Shown: positions 1 through 12,489 of the stretch, piece by piece
Layout of the letters: the number at the start of each line of letters is the position of its first letter
Numbering within the stretch: position 1 is the first letter of the stretch
NCBI GenBank assembly: GCA_036362985.1
Contig: JAYGXS010000003.1
Coordinates: 35,132,328 to 35,196,327, forward strand
DNA: 64,000 nt
Reading direction: 5' to 3'
From: Ligula intestinalis
Lineage: Eukaryota > Platyhelminthes > Cestoda > Diphyllobothriidea > Diphyllobothriidae
Notes under the pieces: generated by a model
Seen by the model: the letters and a program-made list of their open reading frames with translations, nothing else
The model's database searches: none
Told to the model about the DNA's origin: nothing
Position numbers and translations under genes: made by a program

Positions 1-1795
1 AAAACCTTAAAATAACTAACCAATTTTCTGTCATGAAGCACGGGCTCTTTCAAAATACTCAGTTCTCGAGAAGCAGCACAAATTTTTTCGATCCTAACTA
101 GTACTATGTTTCGGACGTGGCAGTTGCATACGGTTTAAGTGGTGTACACAGCATTGTATATGCTAGATTATCCGTTTTAAAATTATCTTGCATATTTTTC
201 CGGTTCAATGCTCTGCTAACACACCTGCAGTTTCATTTTGAATGCAGTCACATACCACGTAACCATTCCAATTCAATTGGCTCTTTCAGCTAGTGAATAG
301 CTGATAGCCATTTTACGATCTTTTCGCAGTGTTGAATATATTCGTTTCATTTCAGTCAGTCTTGCACACTTGTTTCGCCGACAGCACATCGCCCCCTCTC
401 TATCCACATCACTTGCTTTCCGTTCTTGTCCCTCAGTCGTTTCTACCGTTAACTGTTAAATACGCTGTATTAGATGGCCTCAGTTTCAGCTGGGGAGTTT
501 CTGGAAATAAATACACTGAAATAATCAGAAAACTCAAAAAGACTGCCACCCATTTAACTGTAAAGAGTACATTTGGCAGTTCAATCCGACACAATTTCAC
601 AAAGCAGGACAGCATCACAAGCAAATACAAGAAAGCTGAAGGATTGAAGTTCAACTTTCGACTACTGGGCGATCGTTGATATGATTCATACATCAGAAAG
701 GTGTCTGACTGAGCGACCAGCGTTGGGAATCGGTATACTTTTGTTCGCCCATAAAAAGCGGTCAAGAGCCCTGTTTGCCGTGTCAGTGTTTAGTTTCCAC
801 TCTGGACTGCTCAATGAGTTGCTCATCCGTGGCCGGGAATAAAAAGAACCAAGACGTTCAACTCATGCATACAAACACAGCCATCCTTGTGAGGACGTTT
901 TTAGAAACAAAGCACGACATGAGCCCTGATTACCTACAGTGGTGTATCAGGCAAACCTACAACGTATGACTTTATCCTCAGGAAACGCCACTGAAGCGAA
1001 TGTTCTAGACCACCTCTTATTTAAACGGTACAGCATGATATGTTGGGCATTCTCGGACGCATAGATGTACCACGCTACAAAGACTTTTAGTGGCAGTGAT
1101 CCAGTCCTACCCATTCCTGTCTACCGTAGACCAAACGTGTCAGTTGACGAGAGCATACTCTGCTCGTCAATAAGGACGGCCTAATTGTTGGGGACTTCAA
1201 CGGCTAATTAAGTGAGCACATCTGACGCCAAGCCACAATAGTACCGTGACTAGATTTCCTCTTTTCCCACCAAATAGCCAGTCATCATCCTCCTGCTGTT
1301 CGGCTTTCTGAGAAGTTGGTAGAGATGCAGTCGTCACTAACATCGGGCACCCTTTAGGTAAAAGCGTATCTTTGGTGTTGAAGTCATCTACAACAGATCC
1401 TCAAGAATGACAGCCAGATATGTTTGTAAAGGCACACAACGCTGAATTAAATGCGGTAGGCCAATTAAACTAGTCAGCTGAGGACGCTAAAGATATCTCA
1501 TGCATTAAAATTTTGTAAAACCGCAAGAAGTTGAAAATGTGGATTCTCACGCATCTACAAAAGCACTTCAACAAATAAACGAGAGCGTGTATGTTGGCTA
1601 TTCGGGGATTTGGCAAAAGCAAAAAAGACAAATTCTGGCACATAAAAAATGGAAATATCACCGAAGGCGTTTCGTAAGCAAAAGGAAGAATAAGAAGAAT
1701 TGACGGCTTAATTAGCGCAAAGGTAAAAAAGAGAATTGACGGCTTAATTAGTGCAAATGTAAAAAATCACATATTTATTTAAGCATAAGGTTATA
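1..1795. other. no gene recognised
   Basis: Short ORFs occur on both strands (for example 329-679 and 433-765, which overlap antisense) but none shows a known motif, splice-site support or a repeat family. I see nothing assignable here. Confidence 0.5.
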
Positions 1796-1850
1796 ACGGC
1801 TAACAAGCCAGAAATGGCCATTCTGGTCTCTCTTTGCTTTGTTGGATCCA
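1796..1850 (+). repeat. SINE 3' tail fragment
   Basis: The stretch reading AGCCAGAAATGGCCATTCTG followed by a CTCT..TTGCTTTGT run recurs at about 2110-2150, 26800-26860 (reverse), 36411-36475 and, more diverged, 42760-42810. It is the conserved 3' domain of the tRNA-derived SINE family in this window. Confidence 0.55.
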
Positions 1851-2005
1851 TTTCATCAAAGCATTGTAGTCACTTTGTGACGGTCTGGCAGGTTCACGTT
1901 GTGAGCTCCTGGGCAAAGCGGAACTTAGTTTTTCCTTTACTAGATTCGCGAAGCTTATATATTCATCATATGCCCGACGTCAACCGACAAAGCAAGGAAC
2001 CCGTG

Positions 2006-2152
2006 GTGCCGTGGCAGAGTATTGAACTCAATGACCAAAGGTCCTGAGCTCAAATCTCGGGGATTCTAACCCCTTGAGATTGGGAATGACTGGTTGATTA
2101 TGACTATCAAGAAAGAAATGGCCATTCCGGTCTCCCTTTGCTTTGTCTGATG
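2006..2152 (+). repeat. tRNA-derived SINE copy
   Basis: An A-box-like stretch (GTGGCAGAGTATTGA) is followed about 40 bases later by a B-box-like GCTCAAATCTCGG, then a GACTGGTTGATTA motif and the conserved AAATGGCCATTCCGG tail. This order (Pol III boxes, linker, shared tail) is that of a tRNA-derived SINE. The head is degenerate and will not fold as a functional tRNA. Confidence 0.5.
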
Positions 2153-2339
2153 ATGAATCATCAATGATATGTCTAAAAAGCGCACTGGTTGTTCTTTAGG
2201 GAAAGGGGGTATACACGGATAAATATTGGCTGCATTAGTTCATAAAATGCTTCACATACGTACCCAAATAAGCATGCTCTGTTTCATTCACATACTGCAC
2301 AAAACTATCATTACTTCTACAAACGTTTCCAAATCCCAA

Positions 2340-2562
2340 TCGAAAGTCATATTGACAAAAAAAATTTTTCAGTCGTTCATTTTCAGGCCGGTACAATGAC
2401 ATGGAGAATAAAGCTTTCAGCTATTTGCAGTGTTTATAGGTGCTCGGGATAGGGAGGACTATATAAACACTGCACATAACTGACCGGTTTATTCTCTATG
2501 TCATTGTGCCAACCTGAAAATGAGTGACCGAAAACATTTGTTCGTCAATGCGACATACAAAT
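2340..2562. mobile_element. foldback (MITE-like) element, about 100-bp inverted arms
   Basis: The left arm (ATTGAC, CATTTTCAGG, ACAATGACAT, GAGAATAAA, GCAGTGTTTATA in order) is repeated in inverted orientation on the right (TATAAACACTGC, TTTATTCTC, ATGTCATTGT, CCTGAAAATGAG, GTCAAT). The arms meet around 2440-2460 with almost no loop. There is no coding capacity, which fits a non-autonomous foldback element. No clear target-site duplication was found. Confidence 0.65.
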
Positions 2563-3740
2563 ATCAATAAGTCCGCCTAACTGATATGTTTAAGCGTTCC
2601 GCGGTTTTTCAGTCAGATACTGCCATTTCCGTCTTGCCTTGTGTTCCGATCCATTCACAGAAAAGCTATCATGTTTATTGACCCGAGACCAACCCTAGGT
2701 ACTCTCAGCTTACGATGGGGCTTTGCGGGCTGATTGCAATATATTTTGCAATAATTCCTACCAGAGAAAAATCATACCTCACCATTTTTGTCCCTTCCTG
2801 CTATGACAACAGTTCAAGCATCACAAGCGACATTCAGTGTGTGGCCTACGGAATGGGTGAGCGAATGCTTAGCGTGACAATGGCTTGCGCAACATCTGCG
2901 GCATTGCGTCCTTCTCCCCTTAACAGTGTCAAGACGAACGAGTGCACTGGCCGTAAAAGCTTAACGGATCGTCTACGCGTGCCAAACACAGACTTGCCCC
3001 CATTACAGGTCCCATGCTACTGCAGCGATGCATGGAATCCCACGTCTCTGAGAACGTCATACTGCACACATTAGGCGGGAGCTACTGCGCTTCGTTCAGA
3101 TGAGGACCGGCATATACAGTCAGATGAAAGGCCCCTAATCTCCAACTGTCGTGGTAGATAAATGCACTTAAGATTTATATAGGAAGGCATGTCTGAATAT
3201 GATGTCTTAGTTTCCACGCTTTCTGTCGTGCACCAGCAAACTGCAGTTGGGAGTAGACGCAGCTTGAGTGCCTGCATCTGTCACGTTCTAGAATTCTTAA
3301 ACGAGCTACGGGCTCGCGTGGAATCAGCGCAGACCAACGAACTGCAAGCCCTTTTTATTGCAGCGTAGAACGTTGTCGGGACCAAGTTACTGTTTCGAGG
3401 CACGCATCATCAGGCGGCTGACATGGCTTTTTCAAAGTAAGATTTTGTAGCAAAGATGCTATCCATTCCAGCGAGCTTAAGTTGAGTGCCAAACTTATAT
3501 ACATTGGCAATGTCCCCGATACTACTTAACATCAATCGAGAAACTTTCGGGGTATGTTTTGGTTGGCAACGTAATCAACTGAGTGCAGGTTTTTAAATCG
3601 TGATATCTTTCACTAAAGTTCTCAATAAGTGGCATCACGTTAGCTCTCAGTGTAAAAAATGGTTTGTGCTAAGAACGCAAGAACGTTCCTGTTGGTGTTT
3701 GGAAAGGCCTTGAAATAAGAATTATTGCTTCTGTCAGCAA
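2563..3740. other. no gene recognised
   Basis: The stretch contains a 119-aa plus-strand ORF (2715-3074) without recognisable motifs or splice signals. Nothing here can be supported as a gene. Confidence 0.4.
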
Positions 3741-4574
3741 TCAAAGCGATACTTCAGAAGGACAGTTGGCTAGCATACGTATACTTTCGATAAATTATCT
3801 TCGGGCGATTACATTTATATGGAAGGTGAAGGTACAGGGTGACAAGCAATCAATTAATTATCGTTCTAATCAACTTAGTCTTGGGAATGGGGGCTTGGGT
3901 TGAAAAAAGTGGGAAGTGACGTAGTAATTAGGATCGGGAGGGAGAAAAGAACGCGTGGAAAATGCTGGTAGTTCTGCGGCCGTTGGCCATGCTAGTCTTG
4001 GGGCCTGAAGAAGGTTCTGCACGCACAACACCGGCTTCCTCAGGCGAATGGCCATGGCCTCCGCTTTTGCCAGCAGCCGTTGAGCCAGGGACTTCGGGTA
4101 ATCTGGTGAGACCTTGTAGATCACCTTAAAGGCTTCGTTCGGGTCAAGGGTTTAAGGTGATCTACAAGGTCTCACCAGATTACCCGAAGTCCCTGGATCA
4201 ACGGCTGCTAGCAACAGCGGAGGCCACGGTCACTCGCCTGATGAAACCGGTGTTGTGCGCGCAGAACCTTCTCCGGGCCCCAAGACTAGCATGGCCAACG
4301 GCCGCAGAACTACCAGCATTTTCTACGCGTTCTTTTTCCCCTCTCGATCCTAATTACTATGTCACTACCCACTTTTTTTCAACCAAAACCCCAAGCCCCC
4401 ATTCCCTAGACTAAGTTGATTAGAACGATAATTAATTGATTGCTTGTCACCCTGTACTTTCCCCTTCCATACAAATGTAATGGCCCGAAGATAATTTATC
4501 GAAAGTATACGTATGCTCGCCAAATGTCCTTCTGAATTATCGAATGGGGATTTTCGCAACGTCAAAGCGATACT
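3741..4574. mobile_element. palindromic Penelope-tail foldback with 13-bp TSD
   Basis: Two 5'-truncated copies of the same Penelope-like element 3' end lie head to head. The left one reads on the minus strand (EN C-terminal coding 3870-4124) and the right one on the plus strand (4157-4414). Both encode the same peptide, starting MIYKVSPDYPKSL and ending after the FSTRSF..P..PNYYVT block, and both carry the outer tail motif TTTCGATAAATT..C..GGC..TTACAT. The arms are about 370 bp and meet at 4150/4151 without a spacer; the left copy extends a few codons further. The whole is flanked by TCAAAGCGATACT at 3741-3753 and 4562-4574, a perfect 13-bp direct repeat, so it inserted as one unit. Confidence 0.85.
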
Positions 4575-6074
4575 CGCAACTCACTGACAGGACGCTAAGG
4601 TAAGACATTCAGGGGCAATTTATGGCGTCTGAGGACGGAATCCACGTTCTGCAATGGTGCCAGTACATGGTCTCATATTTAACATGTGGTTTTTATAAAA
4701 GGCAAAGAAACACCCTATAAAAACCTCAACTAAGACACCAAGCAACACGCACTTTCAGCAATCGTGTCCATCTAGGCGTACGCGAACGCAGCTTAGGGCT
4801 CCAGAAAGCCCGTGTTTAATTGATGATCCCAGTGCGGTACTTTGTTAAGACTAGATACGGATTCTTTTAAGTAGTTTTTTTAAATCACCGCATGTAGACG
4901 TTAAGAAGGTTCTTAGGTTTTCCTGATCTTCAAAGTTGATCAGGGTGATATAGGTAAACAACCTAGATCTGCAGGATAAGTAGCATTCCATCAAGATAAC
5001 AGTACACAATCATTTCCGCTTTCGTGCATGCACTTGCACTTAAGTGAAGTAAATACAAGCAAAGGGTGGCAAAGTTTACTGACCATCGTCTTTTTTTATC
5101 CGTGCCTTTGTCGCTTTTCTACAATTGGTCAAACTCGACGTTCGTCATACCCATATACACCCATTTTGACAGTAGTTTATCTGCAATCCGTTATCCGCGT
5201 TTCAGTTGCCAATTGTTTATGTTTTGGAGGCCGTGCATTGTCTTGCTCCTAAGGTTATCCCCTTAAGGATGTTTGGTGAGTACTCAAGTGTTCAGTAGTA
5301 ATTTTACACATGCGTAGATTCATCGGTAAAGCAGAAAAAAGTGAAGGATTTATTTTGTCCTGGATAAAATGTGCCATGACATAGCGAAGTTATGCAGTGA
5401 TAAGGCCCAAACTACATATAAAAAACTGGAGCCGGAAGAAATTCTACAAAGTAACTCAAATGTATTTGAATGAAAAAAACGCACCTTAATCCTCAATGCA
5501 TTTTCATGAAAGTCGGCCGCATAATGTCTTCTCATAAGTAACAACCGTTTTCATGCATGGTTCTAACATGCGAAAGTTTCGAGACATTTCGAGAAAACAA
5601 TTCAAAAGAGGAGTAAAGAGCTAATATATTCTTACATACTATAGGAATTTTATTATAGTTAAGGCCAACTTAGGCAAGTTTAACCTCATTTGCTACTAAT
5701 TATAGCATCAACTACAAGTTGACATAATATTTTATCTGAATATATAGCATGAAAATTAATCAGAAGAACGCACGTGCGTGGACGAGAATAAATTCATTCA
5801 AACACTTTTTTATCGAGAATAACTTTCATTGAATAATTTTAAGGCTTCAGTTTGCTTGACGAAATAATATGCCGTCACATAGTTTCGAGTTTAGGTCAAA
5901 TAGAGCATAAACTTGGGTTTAAACGAGAATAAAGCAAAATAAAATTTCACACGAAAAACACAATAACTCTTTACCGAAGTAAGTAGGCTTGGAATATTTT
6001 CCAGAGGATATGTTTCCATTGGATTGTTAATAGGAGCTTGGCTTATGCGCCAAAAGCGCCTAAAGCACGTGGTT
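4575..6074. other. no gene recognised, AT-rich
   Basis: Short overlapping ORFs occur (5028-5266, 5350-5544) without motifs. I see no repeat family or splice structure. Confidence 0.4.
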
Positions 6075-6380
6075 TTAAAAAAAGGAAGCTAACTTGATAG
6101 CATCGACGTTCGACCGCTTAGCCTGTGCATATTGCTCCTTTTCGACTCTATTGTTTGCGTCCGTACTGGTAAGGTTCGCCGAAATATCATTATCAAACGT
6201 CCAGATAAGGCGTTCCAAAGAAACTTCCAAATTGAGTCCAACAGCAATGTCAAAAGGGTCAGACATAGACCGCTTAAGGACGCAGTTAATGGCATCTTCT
6301 ACATGATTTGACCTATTTTCTTCACACACAGATAAATCATCCGTCTCTAAATCAGCGATAGGTGCGGTAGAAAAGTCCAT
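6075..6380 (-). CDS. hypothetical small protein, 101 aa
   Basis: An uninterrupted minus-strand ORF starts MDFSTAPIADLETDDL and ends KRSNVDAIKLASFF. The start context AGGATGG is favourable. The composition is acidic and polar (many D, E, N, S) without runs, unlike the retroelement debris around it. It has no membrane segment or signal peptide. I do not recognise a family. It could be a real single-exon gene, an exon or a retrocopy, or chance; an antisense ORF (6094-6306) overlaps it. No neighbour suggests a function. Confidence 0.3.
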   Translation of the reverse strand: MDFSTAPIADLETDDLSVCEENRSNHVEDAINCVLKRSMSDPFDIAVGLNLEVSLERLIWTFDNDISANLTSTDANNRVEKEQYAQAKRSNVDAIKLASFF

Positions 6381-6699
6381 CCTAAAATTGCGCGTTCATT
6401 ATTGATGATGACCTTAACTCATTTAAACTATACGTGTGACCTAAAGCTTTGTCAAAAAAGGATACGGTGGTGCCCCCGATGTTTAAATAGCTATGCTACA
6501 AAAACTTGACCATTACTCTCAACTCACAATCCTCATCACTGAAAGCATATCTATATACGCGTTTTCGGCTGGGTATGCAGAATGAATCGATTATTGGTGT
6601 ACGAATTAGTACGTCCTTTTCTTTTTATATTTCTGTATAACTATTTATTTATACCATTTATCATCCCCAAAAAAGATGAAGAAGAAAAAAATGTTAACA

Positions 6700-7862
6700 A
6701 CACTATATTTGTGCTGAAATTTCTATGACATTCTTGTTTTCATACTCATCGCTACAGTTTGTTTGAACCAGTTGGAATGGTGTTCTGACACAACTACGTT
6801 TGCGACCAATGGGGTGGCTATTTCCAAAGTGGAGGATGAGTCTAGTTTTTGTTGACTTCTGTTTCACCGTATTTTGTATAGTCCCCACGGAATTCCTCGT
6901 GACTTGCACATCCACTTAGGGCAACTCTTTGTTGCTTTCTTCTTCCATGGCAAAATGGATAACGGTGAATATGGAGTTCAGTAAGGTCTTCGGTTCCTGG
7001 AAGTCATTTTTGTTGATAACGACAAACGTATCGTCAACGTATCTGGCCTAGAATTTTAAAAAGAGCGATTGTAAGACTAGTTGCTTAGGCCTCTGCAGGA
7101 TTTTTTCGGCTATAAAAGCCATCAGAGGGGAACCCATTGCCGTTTCCTACTTTTGCTCGTATACCCGATCGTTGAAGCTGAAGGAGATCCTGAGGCACAA
7201 TTCTAAGAGTTCTATGCCGTGCTTCTGTTCGTTTTGTTGGCAACTTTCTCATATTTCCTTGAACTAGTTCACCAGTAGTTCTAATGGCGAGGCCGGTTTT
7301 AATGGAAGTGCATAAAGACACCACTTCAAACGATACCATTACCTCATCCGAATCAGTTTCTAGATGTCAACATCTTTTCATACAACCCTTTAGTCGCCTT
7401 CACTGTGTATTCAGAATCTTTGAGGAAGAATTGAAACCGCTCGAATGGCAATTGCAGTAGTCCAATATACGGAGTGCCACGTAAGGAGACAGTGGTGGCG
7501 AATGGGCACTCCTGGCAAATGCACTGTTGGCAGACCGATGAAGCACGCCATCGCTGCATCTATGGCTCTTGCGGCCAATGTGGTCTTTCGTTTAAGGTCT
7601 CCTGCCTTCTTCAACTTGTTAGTCGCCTAAAGGAAGCCGTTCACATCCTGTTTGAACACTTCAGCGACCGAAAGTTGGAAAGTTGATGATATCTTTCCTC
7701 TTTCGCATTCGCATATGCCTTCGTCACTCTTCGAGAAAATATGTTGCCGATTGCAGTGCATGTCTTTTCAATAGAAAAACATTCGCGTAACATTTTACAA
7801 TTTACTCCGGCTCCATTGTTTTCGATTTTGTATAGGGCTTTGTCATTGCATGCTGCGTTCAT
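6700..7862 (-). mobile_element. Penelope-like reverse transcriptase, decayed
   Basis: Read on the minus strand in shifting frames, the RT blocks appear in order: a GLP.VH.PGVPI and VSLRGTP block (7411-7559), motif A as VSFEVVSLCTSI (about 7300-7339), motif B as MGSPLMAFIAEKIL (about 7085-7140), motif C as ARYVDDTFVVI (about 7020-7050), then the post-palm block ending NSHPIGRKRSCVRTPF (6703-6915). Several frameshifts and stops break it, and no GIY-YIG domain follows. YVDD is intact. It belongs to a different subgroup from the elements at 17.6 and 27.5 kb. This is a dead fragment. Confidence 0.75.
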
Positions 7863-8555
7863 CCCCTCTATCTTGAATACTCCAGATGGTCATTGTTAGT
7901 TTCCAGATACTATATGAGATGGTTTCCCCTAATTTTGCCGTGTTCCTGACGTTTTTCCGGGGCAATTAAAAACCCCGCGCGACATAACTGGAATTTCTTC
8001 CTTCTCCTAAAACTGCCGAAAGTTTCCTGTAGATACTGTAATTTACGTCAATGTCATCTTATGATCAATTTCTTACGGTGGTTGTTGTTGCGCCAAAGAG
8101 CAACAATGGATGGTGTCTAAAACATTGATATTTCTGGTATAGCTTCCCTACCGAACTATGCACAACGAAGATTAACTGTGCCCTATCAATCCACGTATGC
8201 TGCATAGGTGTATGGTTGCAAATGTGATCCTGACTATTTACTTGATTATTTTGGATCCAACAGCCTTCCATTTCAGCGAGATTTAACCGCGAGAAACCTT
8301 TTTGATTGGTTTCATACGCCGGCGCTTATAGGTTAATGGTCATATGATAAGTTTAAAAAATTATACTGTTATATGGTTGTAGCGTTTTCCAGCTTGAAAT
8401 AAAACATTCCTACCTACATCCAACATGGACTATCCCATGGCAGTTTTACCATCTCGAGCAAGACCGTCCACCCTTTGTCCCAGGCAGTCGATGCAACATC
8501 GTTGACTTGCGCTGCACCTACTGCACTTCCCATTCCTCCTCAAACATTGTTCCGA
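7863..8555. other. no gene recognised
   Basis: This links the Penelope fragment to the left edge of the duplicated kelch locus. Short ORFs at 8065-8271 and 8430-8615 show no motif. Confidence 0.35.
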
Positions 8556-9614
8556 TCGTAGGGAAATTTCAAGACGACAGGAGACGTGCTCAAGTGTTAT
8601 GGCTGCAATAGCCAATCTACGCGTCCTAAATACGAGCTGGGCCAGTAAAATGTAGCAGTTTGTGACGTGAGAGGCGGGGGTGACCTCGCATTCGTGAGGG
8701 GATTATAAAAGGCTATGTTAAGAAAATCACTCAGCCTGACTACCGTTGCACCAGCTAGTCGCTTCACATACGCACATAACACACGCAGGAGGATCTAGCC
8801 AGCCTATTATTTGGCAGCCTGCATATCCATGGTTTTTAGTGAGCCAGGAACTTTTAAAGTCGCGTTTGATGTTGTAAGGAATTTGCGGAATTCCTGTGGA
8901 AATGGATCCTTTAATGTCGACCTCAGTCAATTTTTCCCGGCCTATGCTCTGGTGTACTGCCCTAGCCGATGCGCCGTCCGATGAAGAGGTTGGCACAGTG
9001 ATTCACAGAGTTTTTTTTGCCCCCCTACGCGTGCCACACACGAACACGTACATCGCACCATTTAACAAAATTTCACGAAGTATTGCACGTCCTACAGATT
9101 TCTAACCAAGAAGCAAACGAGAACACTCTAGCATGACCGAAGAGGGAACACATCATGAAGATGTGTCGATTTGTCTTCGAAAGAAGTACAGAAAAAATGT
9201 AAGTACAACTCAGCGCATAGGTCAACTCTGCGACTGCCTCACAAAAATACTTTCTTTTTCCACTTTTACCGTATTGGATGTTTTTGTGTGACACATTTTA
9301 ATGAGATGACATTCCCCATCAACTAGCATAGTCAACGCTAGAATCGGAACGATGGAGATTTATTCACTGTCATTAGGAAGTCCGTTCTCTCTTCGTATTG
9401 GCCAATACAAAATTGTCATTTCACTTCCTCTCGTCATTGCATCGACTGTGTATACTGTTTCATTGCTCAAATAAATTACCCTCACGTTCGTTTTGCAAGC
9501 CAATTTCTGTCCAGCTGCGAAAAGGGGCGCAATGCCTGAATTTTTTGTTTCAAATCATCGAGTGGAGTTAAAGAATATAGGTTACAGGAATATTGGTCGT
9601 CCTACAGAGATACG

Positions 9615-9821
9615 TTATCGAAGTGGTATTTGAGTAACTGGTTAACGCCTGAAACAAAAATGGTGTTCTCGGTTCGCGAGAATCTGGCTATTTGGAATGA
9701 AGCAGCGTCATGGAACCGATACAGCCACATTTATCGCTCTCATCGGAATATCGATTTGCTGGTTGAACCACTTCCACAATCTCTGATCGACCCCACGGGT
9801 GGAGGCTTCTGGTTTCGTGGC
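9615..9821 (-). pseudogene. kelch copy B, exon 5 remnant
   Basis: After a TTTTAG acceptor at 9822-9827 the frame reads ATKPEASTRGVDQRLWKWFN and continues IPMRAINVAVSVP, closely matching exon 5 of copy A. A TGA at 9708-9710 replaces an Arg codon, so the frame is cut about 38 residues in; a second stop lies at 9642-9644. The AATAAA-complement downstream (about 9358) is shared with copy A. Confidence 0.75.
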
Positions 9822-10634
9822 CTAAAACCAAACATTATGAGTATATTTGGTACACAAGAATATTTGTAAAATTTCACTTGAAATGTGCGGGACCTTTCAG
9901 CATATCTTAATTATATTGGACATGAAATCGTCGTAGTTTCTGGTCGGCACAGTTTTGTTGATTGCCTTTATAATAAAGTGTTTAATTGTCAGAAAAAGTG
10001 ACGTCGGCTAACTTAGTTTAGTGAATTTTGGAATTTTCAATCCATAAAAATCCCAGCACATACATCCGACGGTACGCACAGTTTCCTCCTGATTTTTCGG
10101 GTTCCCTTTGTTTTCCTATATCAGTACTCTTTTCTTGCGTTTAGCCTTAAATTATTTGGAAATTATACTGCACACGACTTTAAACTGTCTTTAATTGATA
10201 CTTTTTTCTATAGTGGACGTTGAAAGAGGCTTTCAGTGAAAGCAATGTTCAAACTGCTGCTTTTATCAGTGTTTTAATATTGCTCCGGTACAAGTTAAAT
10301 TTAGAACTTACTACAGCATATGAAAACCCCATCCTTCTGTAATACGGGGCCGGTGGATATAGGAGTTAAATAGGTGCGACGTGTCAGGGGAAAGATGAGA
10401 TAATTTAAAAAATGAGAGCTAGAAAGCTAGAAAATAGTAGGGATATTTATTTAAATTGCTAAATGTTTGCGGGTGATAATTTAAATGAGAAATACAGCCA
10501 ACAGTAAACAAGAAATGTCAGCTAATGCCCGGTGGGATATAATCGCATATCGACTCTAGGTGAACTCTATCTGGATTCTATATTGATTCTATGTACTATA
10601 TTGACTTTATCGACCCTATGCCAAATACGGTAAT

Positions 10635-10721
10635 CGTCGGTTAGTAAGCCCACCTCGGGCCCAGACCAAATTGGGCTTACTAAATGGCTGGGCCTATTGA
10701 CCGTGGGCTTAAAAACCGACG
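10635..10721. repeat. short inverted repeat, 19-bp arms
   Basis: CGTCGGTTAGTAAGCCCAC (10635-10653) pairs with GTGGGCTTAAAAACCGACG (10703-10721) at 17 of 19 positions. The loop repeats GGGCCCAG / TGGGCT motifs that can pair internally. It may be a small foldback element or a cruciform-prone site. Confidence 0.45.
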
Positions 10722-11499
10722 ACTTCTGTAGTACCTGCAAAATGGATATAAGCGTAAAATAACTAAAAACAAACTACCTAAGAATAAACTCAACTAATAA
10801 CTTAAGTAAACAAATACGAAGCTGTAGCTAATACCATGATTTGACAGGAAGTACCACGACTTCTGTGGGGGTCACTCTTATGCGTTGGGGGCTTTCATCA
10901 TACTTTGAAAACAGCCGATGTCATATAAGTGTAAATAAAGCACGCCTGATACTACGAACTAAGTAGGCAATTGTGTGACAAATAAGCTGTAGTAAGCACT
11001 ACATATAACTAGTACCTTCATCTTATTGTCAATCAGGTCGTCCCAATTTTGACCGTAATAATGCACCCAATCTACGCTGAAACCATCAAAATCCCCTGTC
11101 TTTTCCTTCTTTTCATTGCAGCCTGGTTACATCAAATCGTAATTTCTGCCACTCCATCAAAACAGGCCCACATTCCACAAGTCATTTGGTCGGGCAACTA
11201 GCTGTAAAACCTCAACTACGAATCTCACTTTTAATGCCTTTCCCAAAGCAAGCTTGCTGATTTGATTGCGAGCGGAGAGCGGAACAGCTGTTAGCAAAGT
11301 TCAGACCTAAAATAGGCGGGTTCCTCTGTGTAGCAAGTAAATTACCACAGAAGTGCTGCCAGAGCGCGGGCTATTTCTAGACCGAACAGAAGCGTATTCT
11401 AGTCTGGTAGCTGTACTATTTTAGGGCGGTTATGAACTACGACTATAGGGGTTCTTCTTGGTAGTATTTTTTTAGTCGGACCTATGAAAAACTCTTATT

Positions 11500-12330
11500 C
11501 CAGGTGGCGCCATGAACCTGGAATGACACGGAATACTCTGTCATACCCTCTCCCGTACACTTCTTGCGTGACTCCTCTCAACTTATGCTAATGGATCGCC
11601 GCTGGTTGTAAAGAACTCGTCAAAAAGTATCAGCTCGTCCGGTTTGATGACTGGCATTCTGCAATACGTTTCCACTTACCAGCCTCGCGTAGTTACACAG
11701 CTTCATTCGTGATGTAGCGTGCGGGCCGACCGCTTGGCGACGAACGTGAATATCCAAGAACCTTACACTTTCGACCATTTCCTGGTCTATCGTGAACTCA
11801 AGATAGGTGATTATCGAATTCAGTCATTTTTTATTGTGGTCGGTCCAGTTTAAATTGATGACAAGTAAGATGTCATCAATTCCAAGTGCAAAAATGTGTG
11901 TTGGCGCTCCTTGAACGGCGCTCTTGTGAGTTCTTCGAAAAAAACCCCAACACTCAGCTCACAAATTGGTGAAACCGCCGGAGTGTCCTTCATTTTCTCT
12001 TATTTGACTAGTTTGAAAGTAAAAACTTTTTTCAGTAGCACTTTATAAGTTTTGTGAGAAACTGACCTGTGAGTTGACCGTCGATCTCATCGTAAGTTTT
12101 CTGAACAGTTCATAAGTGTCTTGAACGCAAGGGTTTGTGGCATAGGGTTAAAGAATTGGATGACACGAAATGACACCAATTTTTACTCATTATGATTGGG
12201 AACCGTATTTTATCGAGGAATTGTTCTCCTACTTGCACTCTTGTTTGGCAGAAACCTCGCCTTCTTAAATAACCTGTTTTCAAGTCGCAGGGACATATCT
12301 GGCTCGCATACAGTGGGAGGCCGCGGAATC
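11500..12330 (-). mobile_element. Penelope-like RT fragment, heavily decayed
   Basis: On the minus strand, in changing frames, there is a block resembling the pre-motif-B region (LLKKVFTFK..KMKDTP), a motif-B remnant (SPICELSVGVFFEEL) and a motif-C/post-palm region (IDDILLVIN, then VRFLDIHVRRQ). This is the order in Penelope-like RTs. Stops and frameshifts are frequent and no endonuclease domain is attached. It lies inside the 4.4-kb insertion of copy B. Confidence 0.55.
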
Positions 12331-12489
12331 CCATTGAAGACGCTTCGATGAAGTTTCCCATGCACCGGTCCTTAGTCGAGGCAGAATCCTGTTCACCTTG
12401 ACAAGCCGAGACTTCAGACTGGCGGCATCGCTGATGTTGTAGGATTCTAGGTGTTTTAGGAGTATCAGGACTTTGTTTCAGGAAGTTGT

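Noticed and set aside
329..765. 116-aa plus and 110-aa minus ORFs
   Set aside because: They overlap antisense; neither has motifs, and nothing decides between them.
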